The notes below the pieces were generated by a model. That model was not told where the DNA came from. It searched no databases and saw only the letters and a program-made list of their open reading frames with translations. A stretch of 64,000 nucleotides of DNA from Dactylorhiza incarnata (Eukaryota; Streptophyta; Magnoliopsida; Asparagales; Orchidaceae): positions 1 through 64,000 of the forward strand of contig JAWHQI010000756.1 of NCBI GenBank assembly GCA_033032865.1, given 5' to 3'. Position numbers and translations under genes: made by a program. Of the stretch, positions 32,498 to 43,795 are shown in pieces. How positions within the stretch are numbered: the stretch's first letter is position 1; every line of letters starts with the position of its first letter.

Positions 32498-32748
32498 GGC
32501 TCCGTTTGGCACGGTGGTGGCGGTCGTCGTTCATGACCACCCGACCTCACCTAAGGAACTTCATCCAATTGTATGTTCTAAACTAGTTTTTTTTTCTTGG
32601 TGGCGGTCATAACCATTGTCATGCCATACGTACATTCCAAAATGGTGGTGTTTTTGTCCAAACTCACCAGAACAAAAATGTTGTGCTAAACGAACGGTTG
32701 TTCGTAACCATCGTGTGCACGACCGTCACCGCCGTGCCAAACAGACCC
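32498..32748. mobile_element. Tourist-like MITE, copy 3, with ~29-bp TIRs
   Basis: GGCTCCGTTTGGCACGGTGG at the start mirrors CCGCCGTGCCAAACAGACCC at the end, and pairing continues through GTGGCGGTCG. It is flanked by ATA on both sides, a mutated form of the expected TTA/TAA. Confidence 0.85.
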
Positions 32749-33313
32749 ATAGTCTTTGTGGTTTTCCACTAGGGAAGTTGTGTCACTCAACCGATGTAGC
32801 TTCTACCACTTCTTTACATGATGTACAATTAGAGGGAGCAACAATATCCATTTTTGCTGATGAATTCTAATGTTTCCTCCAATATCAGACTACTCACTAC
32901 CACTTCTTTTTTATCCATCTAACTAAACATTATTTCATTATTCACAATCAATGTTATTCTAGGTGATTGATCTATCTCCCTGTGCAAGATATTGGTAGTC
33001 TATACCAAATTACTATGTATTCCCCAAGATTTTGTTTTTTTTTTCAAACTTTTCTTTTAATTTTATCCCCATCCATAAGCTTATTCAAGAGAATAACTAT
33101 ATTATAAAATATTTCTTCCTTTATTTGCATCCATGATTTGAAGATCAAACAGGTGATTATTACATGAATCCAAAGACGTCTATCATCTCTTTGTATGCTT
33201 TCCTCTGGCGTCTTATTGAATTGCCACCATATCATTGTTATAGATTCATAATTATTTGGGGCGTCACATCTATGATGGTCAAGTTTACATAAAAGGTTTT
33301 TTTCTTTATTTTA

Positions 33314-33510
33314 GGCTCCGGTTTGACATGTCGGTGGCGGTCGTGAATGTCATGAACTATCGTTCGATCTCTCCTAAGGAACTTCATCCACTTTTATGTT
33401 CAAAACTAATTTTTTTGTTGGTGGCAGTCATAACCGTTGTTATGTCAAACATACACTCTATGACTGTGTCGTTATTGTCTAAACTCACAAGAGCAAAGTC
33501 AAATGAAACC
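33314..33510. mobile_element. Tourist-like MITE, copy 4
   Basis: GGCTCCGGTTTGAC... to ...GTCAAATGAAACC, flanked by TTA (33311-33313, 33511-33513); internal sequence as in copies 1-3. Confidence 0.85.
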
Positions 33511-33677
33511 TTAACATTAAAGAGTTCACAATATAAGTCCTAGGGTAAATATATTTGCATTAGTTTCCCAGCGTCAATAAATTTGCTTTTGTATAATTTT
33601 TAAATACACGGAAAAATTGGATATATCAAAATGGTATCATATCGTTTTATATATAAAATTTTGGGTTGATACGGCAG

Positions 33678-34120
33678 TGAAGAGAGATAGCGCGGCAACA
33701 GAGAAGCTCGCTGAATGCCAGGAGAGCATAGTTCTCATCGGCAGACAACTCCACGTGATGCAAATGAACTCTTCCCCAAACGGCGGCAGGCCGCAGCCGA
33801 TCCACGACACCTTGAAGGACGAACGGAAGTCCGGCTGCTTGACAGCCGAAAGCCTTTCCAGTCCGCTCCGTCCAGGTCGCGCGGTTCGAGAAAATTTAAT
33901 CGCTTCCGGAACGGAGCAACCCGGCAGAGAATCGTCGGTGAACGGACACAACTCCCACATGAGCGCATCCGACACTGAGCAAACTCACTTCAGGAAATCG
34001 CGTCTCTCCTCGAAGCACCAAAAACAGAAGGTTTGCAGATCCTTGTCTTCTTCTTCCTCGCCTTCTAATGAGAAACACGGAAGGAGATTCAGAAAAGATG
34101 TTCTCCAGAGGAAAGATTGA
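33678..34120 (+). CDS. Stray last exon of a filament-like plant protein (FPP) gene
   Basis: After GATACGGCAG the frame reads VKRDSAATEKLAECQESIVL IGRQL, the hallmark of the C-terminal part of FPP/DUF869 coiled-coil proteins (AAEKLAECQETILLLGKQL), which are linked to microtubules and secretion. A polar tail follows and ends at TGA 34118-34120. No other FPP exon was recognised upstream; three MITEs fill that space. Near the end two one-base indels seem to compensate each other, giving FRKDVLQRKD where related tails suggest a different, Met/Phe-containing end. It is probably a fragment or relic, plus strand like the IF-2 exons around it. Confidence 0.7.
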
Positions 34121-35480
34121 GTGCTAGGGCGCCAAAATCCTTGCAGAAATGTGTACACAAGAAATGCCTGTTCATTCCGATTTGGGGCCTACTAGTGAAG
34201 CACACGAATCTTGATGTAAATGCACGTCCAATTATGTTGATAAATGTAAGGATTTTTTTGAATATGGTTTGATTGGATTTGAGCTGCAGGGTTTTTGAAT
34301 TCATTGTTTGATAGGAGGAAAAGCATGCAGCCCGTGTTTTAATATATTTTAAAAAATAATAAAAAATCTATTGGTATTAAATGTATAGTTGGCATATAAC
34401 AACTCAACACAATATTCCAGATTATTATGAGGAAAAGCTGCAAGGTTTTGAAGACTTCCGAAATGGATTCTGATGGATTCATGTGTGAAGGTATTAGGCT
34501 CCATTTATCTGGTTGATTTTTCTCCTCCGTACAGTTTTTCAAAAAACACAAATGGTATATTTTTATCGTTTAGATCGTCTTAATTTGGAACCAGAAATGG
34601 TAGTTCATTTTTGAACTGCCTAAGTTTCATGAAACTGGGTGAGAATTGTTTTTTCTTTTTTTTCTGATCATCAGTAGCCTGCATTTACTTTTGTGCTTAG
34701 ATTTGTAGATATCAGCATTTCGAGTACTCAAGAGTTGGGGCAGTTCTCTCGCTAGATAACTAAGCAGTTTATGGGAACCAAGTGTTAAAAATTACTTCCG
34801 TTGCGAGATAACTAAAGATCAACCTTAAGAGAGAACAAGAAATTGCATTACTCAAATTTAAGATACAAACTACAAAGAACACTAACATCGCGAGACAATT
34901 TTGCTAGACATTGGACAGATACAATGATACACAAAAACAGTAGAATAAAAGATCGAAGCCACGCTGCAGCTCCAGTTCGGTAAGCCGCAACCTTTACTGA
35001 CCACAGCTCGCAGGCTACACTGCTTCACTGCTCAACCCGCACTTTCACTGCACACTCCACAACACCAAACCGCCAACTCAGATCGGATAGGGATCAAGTC
35101 GCCATTATTCCCCGAACCTCTAACTGCCACTTTTCAATGCGGATAGTGTAGGAACAAGGAAGAACATCAAACTGCCACTTTTCAATGCGGATAGTGTAGG
35201 AACAAGGAAGAACATCAAACTCACGGGAAGGGAAGAACATCATTCTATCTCATTGATTTCATTCATAAAATATCAGTACATATATATATATATATAGATG
35301 CCTGATTACATTCTTGCAAGAAAAAGAAATTGCCTTAATGGCAGTTACATTGGAAAAAAAGAAACAACAGTAATTAAAGGTGATGTGTTTTGTCTTCTTC
35401 ATTGGACAGCTCTTCGTCTTCTGCATTGGATATTTCTTCGTCTTCTATAGCAGGTAGCACATTGTCTTCTGATCTTCATT
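34121..35480. other. No gene recognised; 3'-UTR-like then repeat-bearing sequence
   Basis: The first 200 bases could be the FPP 3' untranslated region. A 48-bp unit (CTGCCACTTTTCAATGCGGA...) is repeated at 35125 and 35173, and an AT dinucleotide run lies at 35279-35297. The minus strand of 34900-35330 has an LTR-like look, without proof. Confidence 0.5.
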
Positions 35481-35481
35481 A

Positions 35482-35910
35482 ATGTCTTCAGCTGTCTCTC
35501 TATCTTCATTAATGATTTCAGCACTAAGTCCTTCAACAGATAGAGCTCAAGCCGCCACCCGCAAACCGCCGCTTCAACCCGCCACCCTCAAACCGCCGCT
35601 TCAACCCGCCACCCTCAAACCGCCGCCCTCAAACCTTCAACAGGATACACACGCCAGCTACAACTCGCCACCTTCGGATAGAGTCTTCAATTTGCCACCT
35701 TCGATAAGAAGCTTCAACCCGCCACCACTTCAAACCGCCACCACTTCAGTCCACCACCACTTCAGACCGCCACCACTTCAGTCCGCCACCACTTCAGTTA
35801 GAAGCTACAACCCGCCACCACTTCAGTCCGCCAATACTTCAAACCACCACCACTTCAACCCACCACCACTCCAACCCGCCACCACTTCATGTATAGCAGC
35901 AGGCGACTAA
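35482..35910 (+). repeat. Pro-rich minisatellite (CCGCCACCACTTCA-type)
   Basis: Units such as TTCAACCCGCCACC and ACTTCAGTCCGCCACC repeat irregularly and keep a 142-codon frame open (repeating PPLQPATLKPP, PPLQSATTS). The repetitive codons explain the open frame; I see no domain and treat it as a repeat. Confidence 0.6.
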
Positions 35911-36131
35911 AAACATGTTGGACTAAAAAATTTCTCCAGACGAGCAGAAGAACTCTTCGGATCGGCCAGCCCTTTTTTCACGAGCGGCGCACAAGAGTGG
36001 TATTCACGATCTTGAGTGGCAATACACGCGGAAACTGGGAGCGGCGACAGGGAGAAGAATGGCGCACCCTCCACGATCGGCGACGGCAAGCCGGTAGAAA
36101 ACAGCGGCAGAATCCACGAAAACTGGAGACA

Positions 36132-36330
36132 AAGGGCTTGTTTGGCGCGTTGGTGGCGGTCATGAACCGTAAGTTTGTGAATGGAGTGGTTGTGAACCAT
36201 CGTTTGTGAACGGAGTTCCGTTTGGAAGAAATTTAATTTTTGTGGTCATGAACGAAGAAGCTATTTTAAGCGTTTGGTAATACATGATTGTAATGGCGGT
36301 TATGAACATTCTTAAGTCCACTTTTTTTTT
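36132..36330. mobile_element. MITE-related remnant
   Basis: GGGCTTGTTTGGCGCGTTGG then TGGCGGTCATGAACCG shares the family start of the other MITEs, but no TTA-flanked partner end is visible. Confidence 0.5.
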
Positions 36331-36620
36331 TAAAAACATACACATAACAATTCATATAGATAAATGAAGAAAATAAGGTAAAATAAATACATTTTTATTT
36401 GAGAAAGGAACAATCTAGCAAACTCAAAGACCTAACAGATGCGACGCATGAATAATTCTGCGACGGATTTTATGCGGATTGAATATTGTTAACATAACTA
36501 TAAAATAATTATACATAATGTTACTCGGTTCAATAGAGTAAAATTGCATATTCTTAACGAAATCTTCCTCCTTTTGCTCAATTCTTCTCCTTCGTGCAGT
36601 ACAGTTGGTGCCACCTCTAG

Positions 36621-36803
36621 GACTACCCGCCGCCCGCCCCAGAGAGCCGGTTGCCAGCGTTAGCCGACATCGAGGTCACCCTCATCAAGACCCACTCAAG
36701 CTTCCGCATTCTCTCCCCGCGACGGCCATGGAAGCTGATACAGTTGGTCGCCGGCCTCCAAACTCTCTGGTTATGGATTCTCCATCTGTTGACTTGTATT
36801 TGA
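36621..36803 (+). pseudogene. Stray exon: C-terminal ACT-like domain of a group Ia bHLH factor
   Basis: After CCACCTCTAG the frame reads DYPPPAPESRLPALADIEV then TLIKTHSSFRILSPRRPWKL and IQLVAGLQTLWLWILHL, the pattern of the C-terminal ACT-like dimerisation domain of plant group Ia bHLH proteins (SPCH/MUTE/FAMA relatives: ADIEVTLIETHANLRILSRRRPRQLLKLVAGFQ). Similarity ends after LHL and a TGA follows at 36801-36803. The DNA-binding part is absent. This is an isolated fragment, perhaps captured or left by rearrangement. Confidence 0.7.
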
Positions 36804-37955
36804 AACTGGAGAATACCACAAAAAATCTGAATTCTCCATCTGTACCCGAAACATGAATTCGAAAAATCCGCACAGAAAGCCAATTGCAGGCTTGTAACTG
36901 TCATTATTCTACTCCTCCTGGGTATAAAGCCTCTCAATTCTCCTTTACAAGCCATACAAAGCTCATTCATTGCCACAACCTGCAAGAAAAGAACATGAAT
37001 GAATTGGGAAGGAGACAAAAAATGCAAATATGAGGGATGGTTCTGCACATGAATGAATTTTCCATCATGAATGAACTAAAAGAGTAAAGAAGAAGGGAGT
37101 GAGTTGCTAAATGCATGCTTATAATCTAACACAGAATACATTATGTAGATGCATCAAACTTCCAAATAGTCTAACATAAATCAAGAGATCTCAAGAAAAT
37201 GAAAATAATTGAGAAACCAAGCAAATAAATTGTGAAAAGGTTGACCTGGAGGGCAAAGTTCAGAAAACTGCATGAAATTGAAATGCATGCTTGACCTGGA
37301 GGGCAAATTTCAGAAAAATTCGAAGCAAAGTTCAGAAAAAAAACTACAAATCATTTCAAATAAGTAGAAAGAAACACATCTACCATGCTATATAGTAATC
37401 AACGCAACTTTGTTACTTGGCCCACACCTGAGGTTGTTTTGATAGGAAACAACCAAGGAACATCTCCAGGAACCTATTCAGGATCTTTGTATACCTAGCC
37501 TCGCAAGGGTGATAAGTTGAACTCATGCCTAGTTGTGTTCCCTATAGAAAGAAGAGAGGTCCAAAAACTGCACATAAAGATATCCATATCACTTATGATA
37601 TAGCATGGATACCCATGCAGGTGAACAATCCCCAAGATGAATGTGACAGCGACAGTTTGAGTGGTCAATGTGTGGCGTATGGGGTGAAGTGCCTGTACTT
37701 GGAGATTCTATCAACGACAATAAAGATGCAATCATAGTTGTTGAAATCGGGTATTATAATGACAAAGTTCATGACAATGTCAAGCCAAATATATTATGGC
37801 AACCACAGAAAGATCATCTCATACTTGGCGTGTTGGCACATGATGTAAGTGTCGTCGAACTGCTCAACTGAGCGGAGCATGCCATGCTAGTATAGATATG
37901 TGGTACAGTGTCAGTAAGTGCAGAACGCACTCATGCTAGTATAGATATGTGGCTT
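36804..37955. other. No gene recognised; 21-bp duplication at the right edge
   Basis: Mostly AT-rich. CATGCTAGTATAGATATGTG plus G occurs at about 37882 and again at about 37932, the second copy abutting the start of a Tat gag fragment. A frame at 37668-37871 (DNVKPNILWQPQKDHLILGV) may be a transposon relic I cannot place. Confidence 0.5.
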
Positions 37956-38156
37956 GAGACGTCGAAGCCACGCTCCGACGATACATGGTGTGGAGGCTCG
38001 CCTTTCGGGTTGCCTCGACCCCCACTCCCCCGTGGATCACTCTGATCCCTCCTCGGCTTCCCACATCGGCCCTGTCTTCACACCTCTCTTCCTTTCCTTC
38101 CCTGGGTAGTACCTTCTCGATCCTCACCGGCCGCTGCTGCTGCTTTGTCGGACCTC
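37956..38156 (-). pseudogene. Tat gag fragment, downstream half
   Basis: The minus strand reads QRPVRIEKVLPREGKEERC, DRADVGSRGGIRVIHGG and ATRKASLHTMYRRSVASTS, matching the spacer between zinc knuckle and protease of Tat-2 gag. It continues across the copia insertion to the upstream half at 43796. Confidence 0.9.
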
Positions 38157-38161
38157 TTGTC

Positions 38162-38305
38162 TGTAAGTGTATATTCGGACGAATAACGAGCTCGGGGGCT
38201 ATGCGTGTGGAAACCCTAGGTATTCTGTTATATATACCTAGCTGGAGGCAACGGAGAGTAAGTTCCACCTTGACTTTCCTCCGGATGTTTCGAGCTCCCT
38301 CTACA
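38162..38305 (+). repeat. Copia H 5' LTR
   Basis: TGTAAGTG...CCTCTACA with TATATATA near 38228-38235. It is followed by TTCTCGAAAAAGCCC, which is not a TGG-starting primer site. Confidence 0.95.
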
Positions 38306-38734
38306 TTCTCGAAAAAGCCCTAAGGGGCGCTCGTTCCCGTCGTCCGGAAGCAGCCGCTCGATCGCGCTCGTCCGCTCCGCCGTCGCTGTTCACGCGAAGG
38401 ATTCGCGCCTCTCGCCGTTGCTGCTGCCGTTTCCTGCGAAGAAGATCCGCAAGCCGTTCGTCTCCTGTTCTTCTTCCAGCCGCTCACAAACGACGAAGGT
38501 AGAGGAAGGAGGTCGCGATCCCGTCCTTCCCCGCAGCCCTCCTCTCGCGTCTTCGCCGCTGTTGCTTGCTGTTCGCCTAGAAGAAGTCCCAGATCTGCTG
38601 CCGCCGTCGCCCTAGCCCAAAGATCGAGGGCTGTTGCTGCGCTGTCCATATCTGCCGCTGTTGGAGTCGAAGTCGTGCCCTAGGATCGTCGCTCGTGCGA
38701 AGAAGACGAAGCCGCTGCTAGCAAAAGAGGAGTT

Positions 38735-38925
38735 CGCGCATGACCGCTGATCGTGCGCTCGACCCCTCGTGCATGACCGCTGCTCATGCGTTCTTCAGCA
38801 GCCAGCCAGTACCTTCGCGCACGACCGCTGATCGTACGCTCGACCCCTCGCGCACGACCGCTGATCGTGCGCTCGTCTGCCAGGATCCCGCACGACCGCT
38901 GCCCGTGCGCTCTTCAGCAACAGTG
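38735..38925 (+). repeat. Hairpin repeats in the copia H leader
   Basis: About five copies of CGCACGACCGCTGATCGTGC plus GCTCG occur. CGCACGA and TCGTGCG are exact inverse arms around CCGCTGA, so each copy can fold. They lie just upstream of the gag-pol start and are read by an upstream frame. Confidence 0.85.
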
Positions 38926-39012
38926 CCCGTGCGTCACTGTTCTACCGTGCCTCCAGATCCCCCTCAGCCGCCTTCCGCCTCTTCCCGCCGCCGCCGTCTC
39001 CAAGCACAATGA
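38740..39012 (+). CDS. Upstream ORF overlapping the gag-pol start (90 aa)
   Basis: A frame over the leader repeats ([19 protein letters not shown]...) ends in TGA at 39010-39012, overlapping the gag-pol ATG at 39009-39011 as ATGA. Its product is repetitive and has no domain, so it may be only an upstream ORF influencing translation. Confidence 0.35.
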   Translation: MTADRALDPSCMTAAHAFFSSQPVPSRTTADRTLDPSRTTADRALVCQDPARPLPVRSSATVPVRHCSTVPPDPPQPPSASSRRRRLQAQ

Positions 39013-42000
39013 TGAAGGGGAACAACTTCTCGACCCCCATTCCGATGATAAAGCTGGAGAAGTTCACGACGACTGAGTTCAACGCCTGGAAGTTGAATAC
39101 TCAGTTCGGGATGAAGTTTCTGAATGTGTACTACACAGTTCAGTCTGATGGCGCTGAGGTCGTTGGGACTGCTGATGAGGCACAGTGGTTTTCAGATGAA
39201 GACTTCTGCAGTGACTACCAACTCAACTGTTTGTCATCCAGCTTGGCCCAGACCTACATGAAGATGAGCACTGCAAAGGAGATCTGGGATGCGCTGCAGG
39301 AGCACTTCAGGCAAGAGAAGGACATGTCCAAGACGCACCTAGTGGACAAGTTCCACTCTTTCAGCTTCGACGAGGAGAAAGTCATTCTCTCTCAGGTATC
39401 AGAGTTTGAAATTTTAATTGATTCTTTGCATAGTGAGTCCATCAGTCTGCCCGAAAGTTTTGTTGCGGGCACGATTGTGTATAAATTGCCCTCCTCGTGG
39501 TACAATTTCAAAACGGAAATGTATCGCAAGAAGATGCAGGTTGGTCTGAACGACCTCAAGCGTTTCATACGCATTGAGGATGAGAACAGGACGAAGAACG
39601 CTTTGGAAGCTGTTGGCAAGCAGAAGGCTGCTGCCAACATGATTTCAAGCTCCAAGCGGCCTCCGCCCCCTCCCAAGACCAAAACGTCTCGTAGTAGCCC
39701 CCAGGTTGCAAGCCCGAGTAAACCCTCTAAGAAATTTAAGGGTAAATGTTATAACTGCAACAAGTGGGGACACTGCGCATCTGACTGCAAGCAACCGAGG
39801 AAAGAGAGAACCCGGGCACCACAAGAAGGCAACCAAGCCCATTTGGTCCGCCAAGCTGAGCCATCCGACTTTGTTGCCATGGTCGGACACTCGCAGGCCA
39901 GCACGGAGTGGTACCTGGATTCGGGGGCAACGTGCCACGTTTGCAACAATGCTAATCTTATGACAGAGCTGAAGGATGCAAAGGAATCAGTTACTGTGGC
40001 AAATGGAGGCACAGCTGACGTGCTGAAGGTAGGGAATGCAACTCTACTGCTCTCCTCAGGTAAGTCTTTACTTTTAAAGAATGTCAAATTTATTCCTTCT
40101 CTAGCTGCTAACTTAGTGTCTATTAGTTTGTTATGTGATGCGGGTATGTCGCTTAGCTTCTGTAGCGGCAGGGTGACTTTGTCAGTTAACTCGCACTATT
40201 TTGGATGTGCTTATGTCCAAAATAGGATGTACCGTCTAAGTCTAGCAAGTGAGGTAGTCCAACAAGTTAAATTGAACTTAGTTAGCCCTAGGACTCTACA
40301 CGAGAGACTAGGACACGTCAACTACAGGAAAATGATCCAAGTAGCTAGAACTCACAAGATCACATTAGACACTAAGTCTTCACTTGAAAAATGCGAAGTG
40401 TGCGCTCAGACTAAGATCACTAGGAAACCTTTTGGGACGGTTACTAGGAGCACAACACCTCTTGAGCTTATACATTCCGATATTTGTGACTTTAAAAGTT
40501 TTGTCACCAGAGGTGGGAGGAAGTATATGATCACGTTCATAGATGACTGCACGAGATTCTGTCATATCTCGTTGCTTAAAACTAAAGATGAAGCGTTTGA
40601 AAAGTTTTGTCTTTTCAAAACCAGGGTAGAAAACCAACTGAGCATGAAAATAAAATATTTTAGGAGTGATAGAGGAGGAGAATATATGTCCAGTGAGTTC
40701 AGATGCTTCCTTGCTTCACAGGGCATCATAGCAGAATCCACTGCTCCTTACTCCCCCCAATCTAACGGCATAGCTGAGCGCAAGAATAGAACGTTAACAG
40801 AGATGTTAAACTCTATGTTGCTCACTGCAGGCATGCCTTCCGCTTATTGGGGCGAAGCAGTCTTGACTGCGAATCACATTCTGAATAAGGTTCCTCATGA
40901 TAAGTTAGAGGTTACTCCCTACGAGCTTTGGTTTAAGAGACCCCCGTCGTTTACTCGACTTAAGACTTGGGGTTGTATAGCCTATGTCAGGGTTCCTGAC
41001 CCTATAAGGCCTAAAATTGGACCTAGGACCAATACTTATGTCTACTTAGGTTGTGCTGAGGATAGTGCTGCAGATTGGTTCCTTGATCTTTCTAATAATA
41101 TCATAATAGAATCTAGGGATGCGGTGTTCTTCGAGGATAAGTTCCTCAAAGATAAGAACTTAACAATCCCAGGTATGCAAGTAACTATTACTGAAGAAGA
41201 TCCTGAATTAGTACCGAGCACCTCCTATTCCGTTCCGGTAGATAACTCTGGCCTAGAGTCTAGGAGAACTTCTGTGAGAGAGCGAATTCCACGAACCTTC
41301 GGTAGTGACTTTGTGACTTACCATGTTGAGGCCGATCCATCCACCTATAAGGAAGCGATGAGATCCAGGGATTCACTACTCTGGAAAGAAGCTATAGATG
41401 AAGAGATGAGTTCTCTTCTTCAGAATAACACCTGGACGTTGGTTGATAAGCCAATAGGGGCTAAAACCGTAGGGTGTAAGTGGGTTCTGAAAAAGAAATT
41501 GAATCCCGATGGTAGCGTAGCTAAGTATAAAGCACGCCTGGTGGCTAAAGGTTTCACACAAGTAAGCGGAGTAGATTACTTTGATGTCTACTCACCCGTG
41601 TGTCACTTAGCAACCATTCGGGTTTTCCTTGCTATTGCATCTATTGAGCACTTTATTGTTCATCAGTTGGATGTTAAGACTGCGTTCTTGAACGGAGATC
41701 TGACCGAAGAGATCTACATGAGTCAACCTGAAGGTTTCATTGTAGACGGTCACGAAACGAAAGTCTGTAAATTACTTAAGTCTTTATACGGACTAAAGCA
41801 AGCACCGAAATTATGGCATGAGAAGTTCGACTATAGTGTAAAGAACATGGGATTCATGTCGAGTCTTTCGGATAAATGTCTTTACATACGTAATAGATCG
41901 GATAAAGTCGCCATAATATGCTTGTACGTGGATGATATGCTTATTCTGGGGTCTGATCAATCCGAAGTGGATGACGTTAAGTCAGATCTAATAAAAGAAT

Positions 42001-42878
42001 TTAGCATAAAAGACCTAGGTGTAGCTAACACTATACTAGGCATGCAAGTGAGCTTTGGGAAGAATGGTATCTCCCTAAGTCAAAGCCACTACATAAAGTC
42101 CTTGTTGGACACGTGGGGATACAGTGTCAGTAGCGCATCTGAGACACCATACGACTACACTAACCGTTTAAAGCCCAATGAAGGAGCTATGATTAGACAG
42201 TTAGATTATTCTAAACTGCTTGGTAGCCTCATGTATGTCATGGTCTGCACTAGACCTGACATAGCCTTTACGGTCGGCATGTTGTGCAGATTCACTAGTA
42301 ATCCTGGTAATGACCACTGGAACGCCTTAGACAGGCTAATGAGATACTTAAAGCACACCCAAAAGTATGCTTTAGTTTACACTGGTCATCCTTCAGTTGT
42401 TGAAGGTTATTCTGATGCATCATGGTGCTCAGAATTAAACGACAGCAAGTCCACTAGTGGTTTTGTGTTCACACTAGGAGGAGCAGCTGTAGCCTGGAAG
42501 TCAAAGAGGCAATCTTGTATTGCACTCTCTTCTATGGAATCCGAACTCTACGCTCATGCGTCAGCAGGAGAAGAAGCCGAATGGCTGAGAGATTTGGTGA
42601 TGGACATTCCTTTGTCGAGCCTGAAAATGAGTTCTGTTGCAGTTTACTGCGACAATCAGGCTACTAAAACGATTGCTACGAACACTTTGTTCAATGGCAA
42701 AAGAAGGCATCTCAGGCTGAAACAATCCTGGTTGACCTCTCTCACAAGTCAAGGGATTATGTCCCTTATTGATGTGAGATCGAAAGATAATGTTGCAGAC
42801 CCTTTGACCAAAGGATTGAATAGAGCTCTCACAATCAAAACATCGGGGGAAATGAGATTAAAGTTCATAGAAATATGA
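39009..42878 (+). CDS. gag-pol: Copia H gag-pol polyprotein, uninterrupted (1289 aa)
   Basis: Single frame with, in order: gag ([22 protein letters not shown]2-like), CCHC knuckle [14 protein letters not shown] (~246), protease [11 protein letters not shown] (~301), GAG-pre-integrase [12 protein letters not shown] (~430), integrase core with Asp at 40479, Asp at 40668 and Glu at 40776 (35 residues between the last two, as expected for D,D35E), RT ([24 protein letters not shown] at ~972) and RNase H ([26 protein letters not shown]). Domain order integrase before RT makes it Ty1/copia. All catalytic residues I can check are present. Start is the first of two adjacent ATGs. Confidence 0.97.
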   Translation: MMKGNNFSTPIPMIKLEKFTTTEFNAWKLNTQFGMKFLNVYYTVQSDGAEVVGTADEAQWFSDEDFCSDYQLNCLSSSLAQTYMKMSTAKEIWDALQEHFRQEKDMSKTHLVDKFHSFSFDEEKVILSQVSEFEILIDSLHSESISLPESFVAGTIVYKLPSSWYNFKTEMYRKKMQVGLNDLKRFIRIEDENRTKNALEAVGKQKAAANMISSSKRPPPPPKTKTSRSSPQVASPSKPSKKFKGKCYNCNKWGHCASDCKQPRKERTRAPQEGNQAHLVRQAEPSDFVAMVGHSQASTEWYLDSGATCHVCNNANLMTELKDAKESVTVANGGTADVLKVGNATLLLSSGKSLLLKNVKFIPSLAANLVSISLLCDAGMSLSFCSGRVTLSVNSHYFGCAYVQNRMYRLSLASEVVQQVKLNLVSPRTLHERLGHVNYRKMIQVARTHKITLDTKSSLEKCEVCAQTKITRKPFGTVTRSTTPLELIHSDICDFKSFVTRGGRKYMITFIDDCTRFCHISLLKTKDEAFEKFCLFKTRVENQLSMKIKYFRSDRGGEYMSSEFRCFLASQGIIAESTAPYSPQSNGIAERKNRTLTEMLNSMLLTAGMPSAYWGEAVLTANHILNKVPHDKLEVTPYELWFKRPPSFTRLKTWGCIAYVRVPDPIRPKIGPRTNTYVYLGCAEDSAADWFLDLSNNIIIESRDAVFFEDKFLKDKNLTIPGMQVTITEEDPELVPSTSYSVPVDNSGLESRRTSVRERIPRTFGSDFVTYHVEADPSTYKEAMRSRDSLLWKEAIDEEMSSLLQNNTWTLVDKPIGAKTVGCKWVLKKKLNPDGSVAKYKARLVAKGFTQVSGVDYFDVYSPVCHLATIRVFLAIASIEHFIVHQLDVKTAFLNGDLTEEIYMSQPEGFIVDGHETKVCKLLKSLYGLKQAPKLWHEKFDYSVKNMGFMSSLSDKCLYIRNRSDKVAIICLYVDDMLILGSDQSEVDDVKSDLIKEFSIKDLGVANTILGMQVSFGKNGISLSQSHYIKSLLDTWGYSVSSASETPYDYTNRLKPNEGAMIRQLDYSKLLGSLMYVMVCTRPDIAFTVGMLCRFTSNPGNDHWNALDRLMRYLKHTQKYALVYTGHPSVVEGYSDASWCSELNDSKSTSGFVFTLGGAAVAWKSKRQSCIALSSMESELYAHASAGEEAEWLRDLVMDIPLSSLKMSSVAVYCDNQATKTIATNTLFNGKRRHLRLKQSWLTSLTSQGIMSLIDVRSKDNVADPLTKGLNRALTIKTSGEMRLKFIEI

Positions 42879-43646
42879 AACTTTCCTCCGCAGTTTATGT
42901 TTTAACAGTGAGAACCTATAGTCACAACATTCAAGCATCTAAAAACAGACTGAAAACCCAAATAACTTCTTGATGAAAACCCAAGATGGTCTGGTGCCGG
43001 TTATTCCACATTTGATAACCAAACAACTTTCTCATTGTAAGTTGATTCAAGAGTTATTCAACTGGAAATTGAAAGTCGTTGTAAATGTTAATCTAAACAT
43101 TATTGGTCACAGCACATTATTCCACATTTGATAATGTTGCACGTGATGTGTGCCCACATGTGTTGGTGAGGCACATAGTGATCAGTAATGAGTAAGATAA
43201 CGTGACTAGTCCTAGTTAGACTGGATGAGATGCTGACAGAGTTACTTCACCGTTGCTAGAAGTGCTAAGCTCATTTAGTAAGAGCTCGTTTAATTTAAAC
43301 GTTACTGCATATGATTATGAATTCATAGAGTTTGACTCGTGAAATTCCTTGCAGGCTACAGTGGAGATTATGGAGGAGATGTAGACCTGGACATGGATGA
43401 CGATGATCTACTAGACGAGTAGAATCATCAAACGTTTAATTTCATGTTATGTTTTGTAATAATTATTCAGACTATATTTTTTGGGATAGAATCTGTGGTT
43501 TTCTGACATGCCGTTTAGGCAAAAATATTTTCATATGTTGATTAGTATGATCTATCCTAAATGCTTTGTTTAGTTTGTTTATTATTTTTGTCTACTCTCC
43601 AGCACCCCGAAACGTTACGTTATTTGTCACGAATATAGGAGGAGAT
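42879..43646 (+). other. Copia H 3' region with an acidic mini-frame
   Basis: Between the gag-pol stop and the polypurine tract. At 43353-43422, after the acceptor-like CCTTGCAG, a frame reads YSGDYGGDVDLDMDDDDLLD then stop. A donor-like GTAAGT lies near 43037. Nothing else coding was seen. Confidence 0.4.
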
Positions 43647-43790
43647 TGTAAGAGTATAATCGGACGGATAACGAGCTCGGGGGCTATGCGTGTGGAAACC
43701 CTAGGTATTCTGCTATATATACCTAGCTGGAGGCAACGGAGAGTAAGTTCCACCTTGACTTTCCTCCGGATGTTTCGAGCTCCCTCTACA
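43647..43790 (+). repeat. Copia H 3' LTR
   Basis: 144 bp, TGTAAGAG...CCTCTACA, preceded by AGGAGGAGAT and followed by the target duplication TTGTC. Confidence 0.95.
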
Positions 43791-43795
43791 TTGTC

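Larger units (their letters stand above)
38157..43795 (+). mobile_element. Copia H: complete element with 144-bp LTRs, TSD TTGTC
   Basis: LTRs at 38162-38305 and 43647-43790 are both 144 bp and differ at four positions. TTGTC precedes the first (38157-38161) and follows the second (43791-43795). Inside are a 700-bp repeat-bearing leader, one uninterrupted gag-pol gene, a 770-bp 3' region and the polypurine tract AGGAGGAGAT. It landed in the Tat gag fragment without loss of bases. Structure and intact frame suggest it could still be competent, though the four LTR differences mean it is not brand new. Confidence 0.95.

Noticed and set aside
36605..36856. Alternative 83-codon frame starting MVPPLGLPAARPREPV
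   Set aside because: It overlaps the bHLH ACT-like exon in another frame; the recognised similarity lies in the frame starting DYPPPAPES.
33500..37900. Helitron ends or long TIRs that would explain the stray host exons
   Set aside because: No convincing TC start with a hairpin-CTRR end, nor paired long TIRs enclosing both exons, was found.
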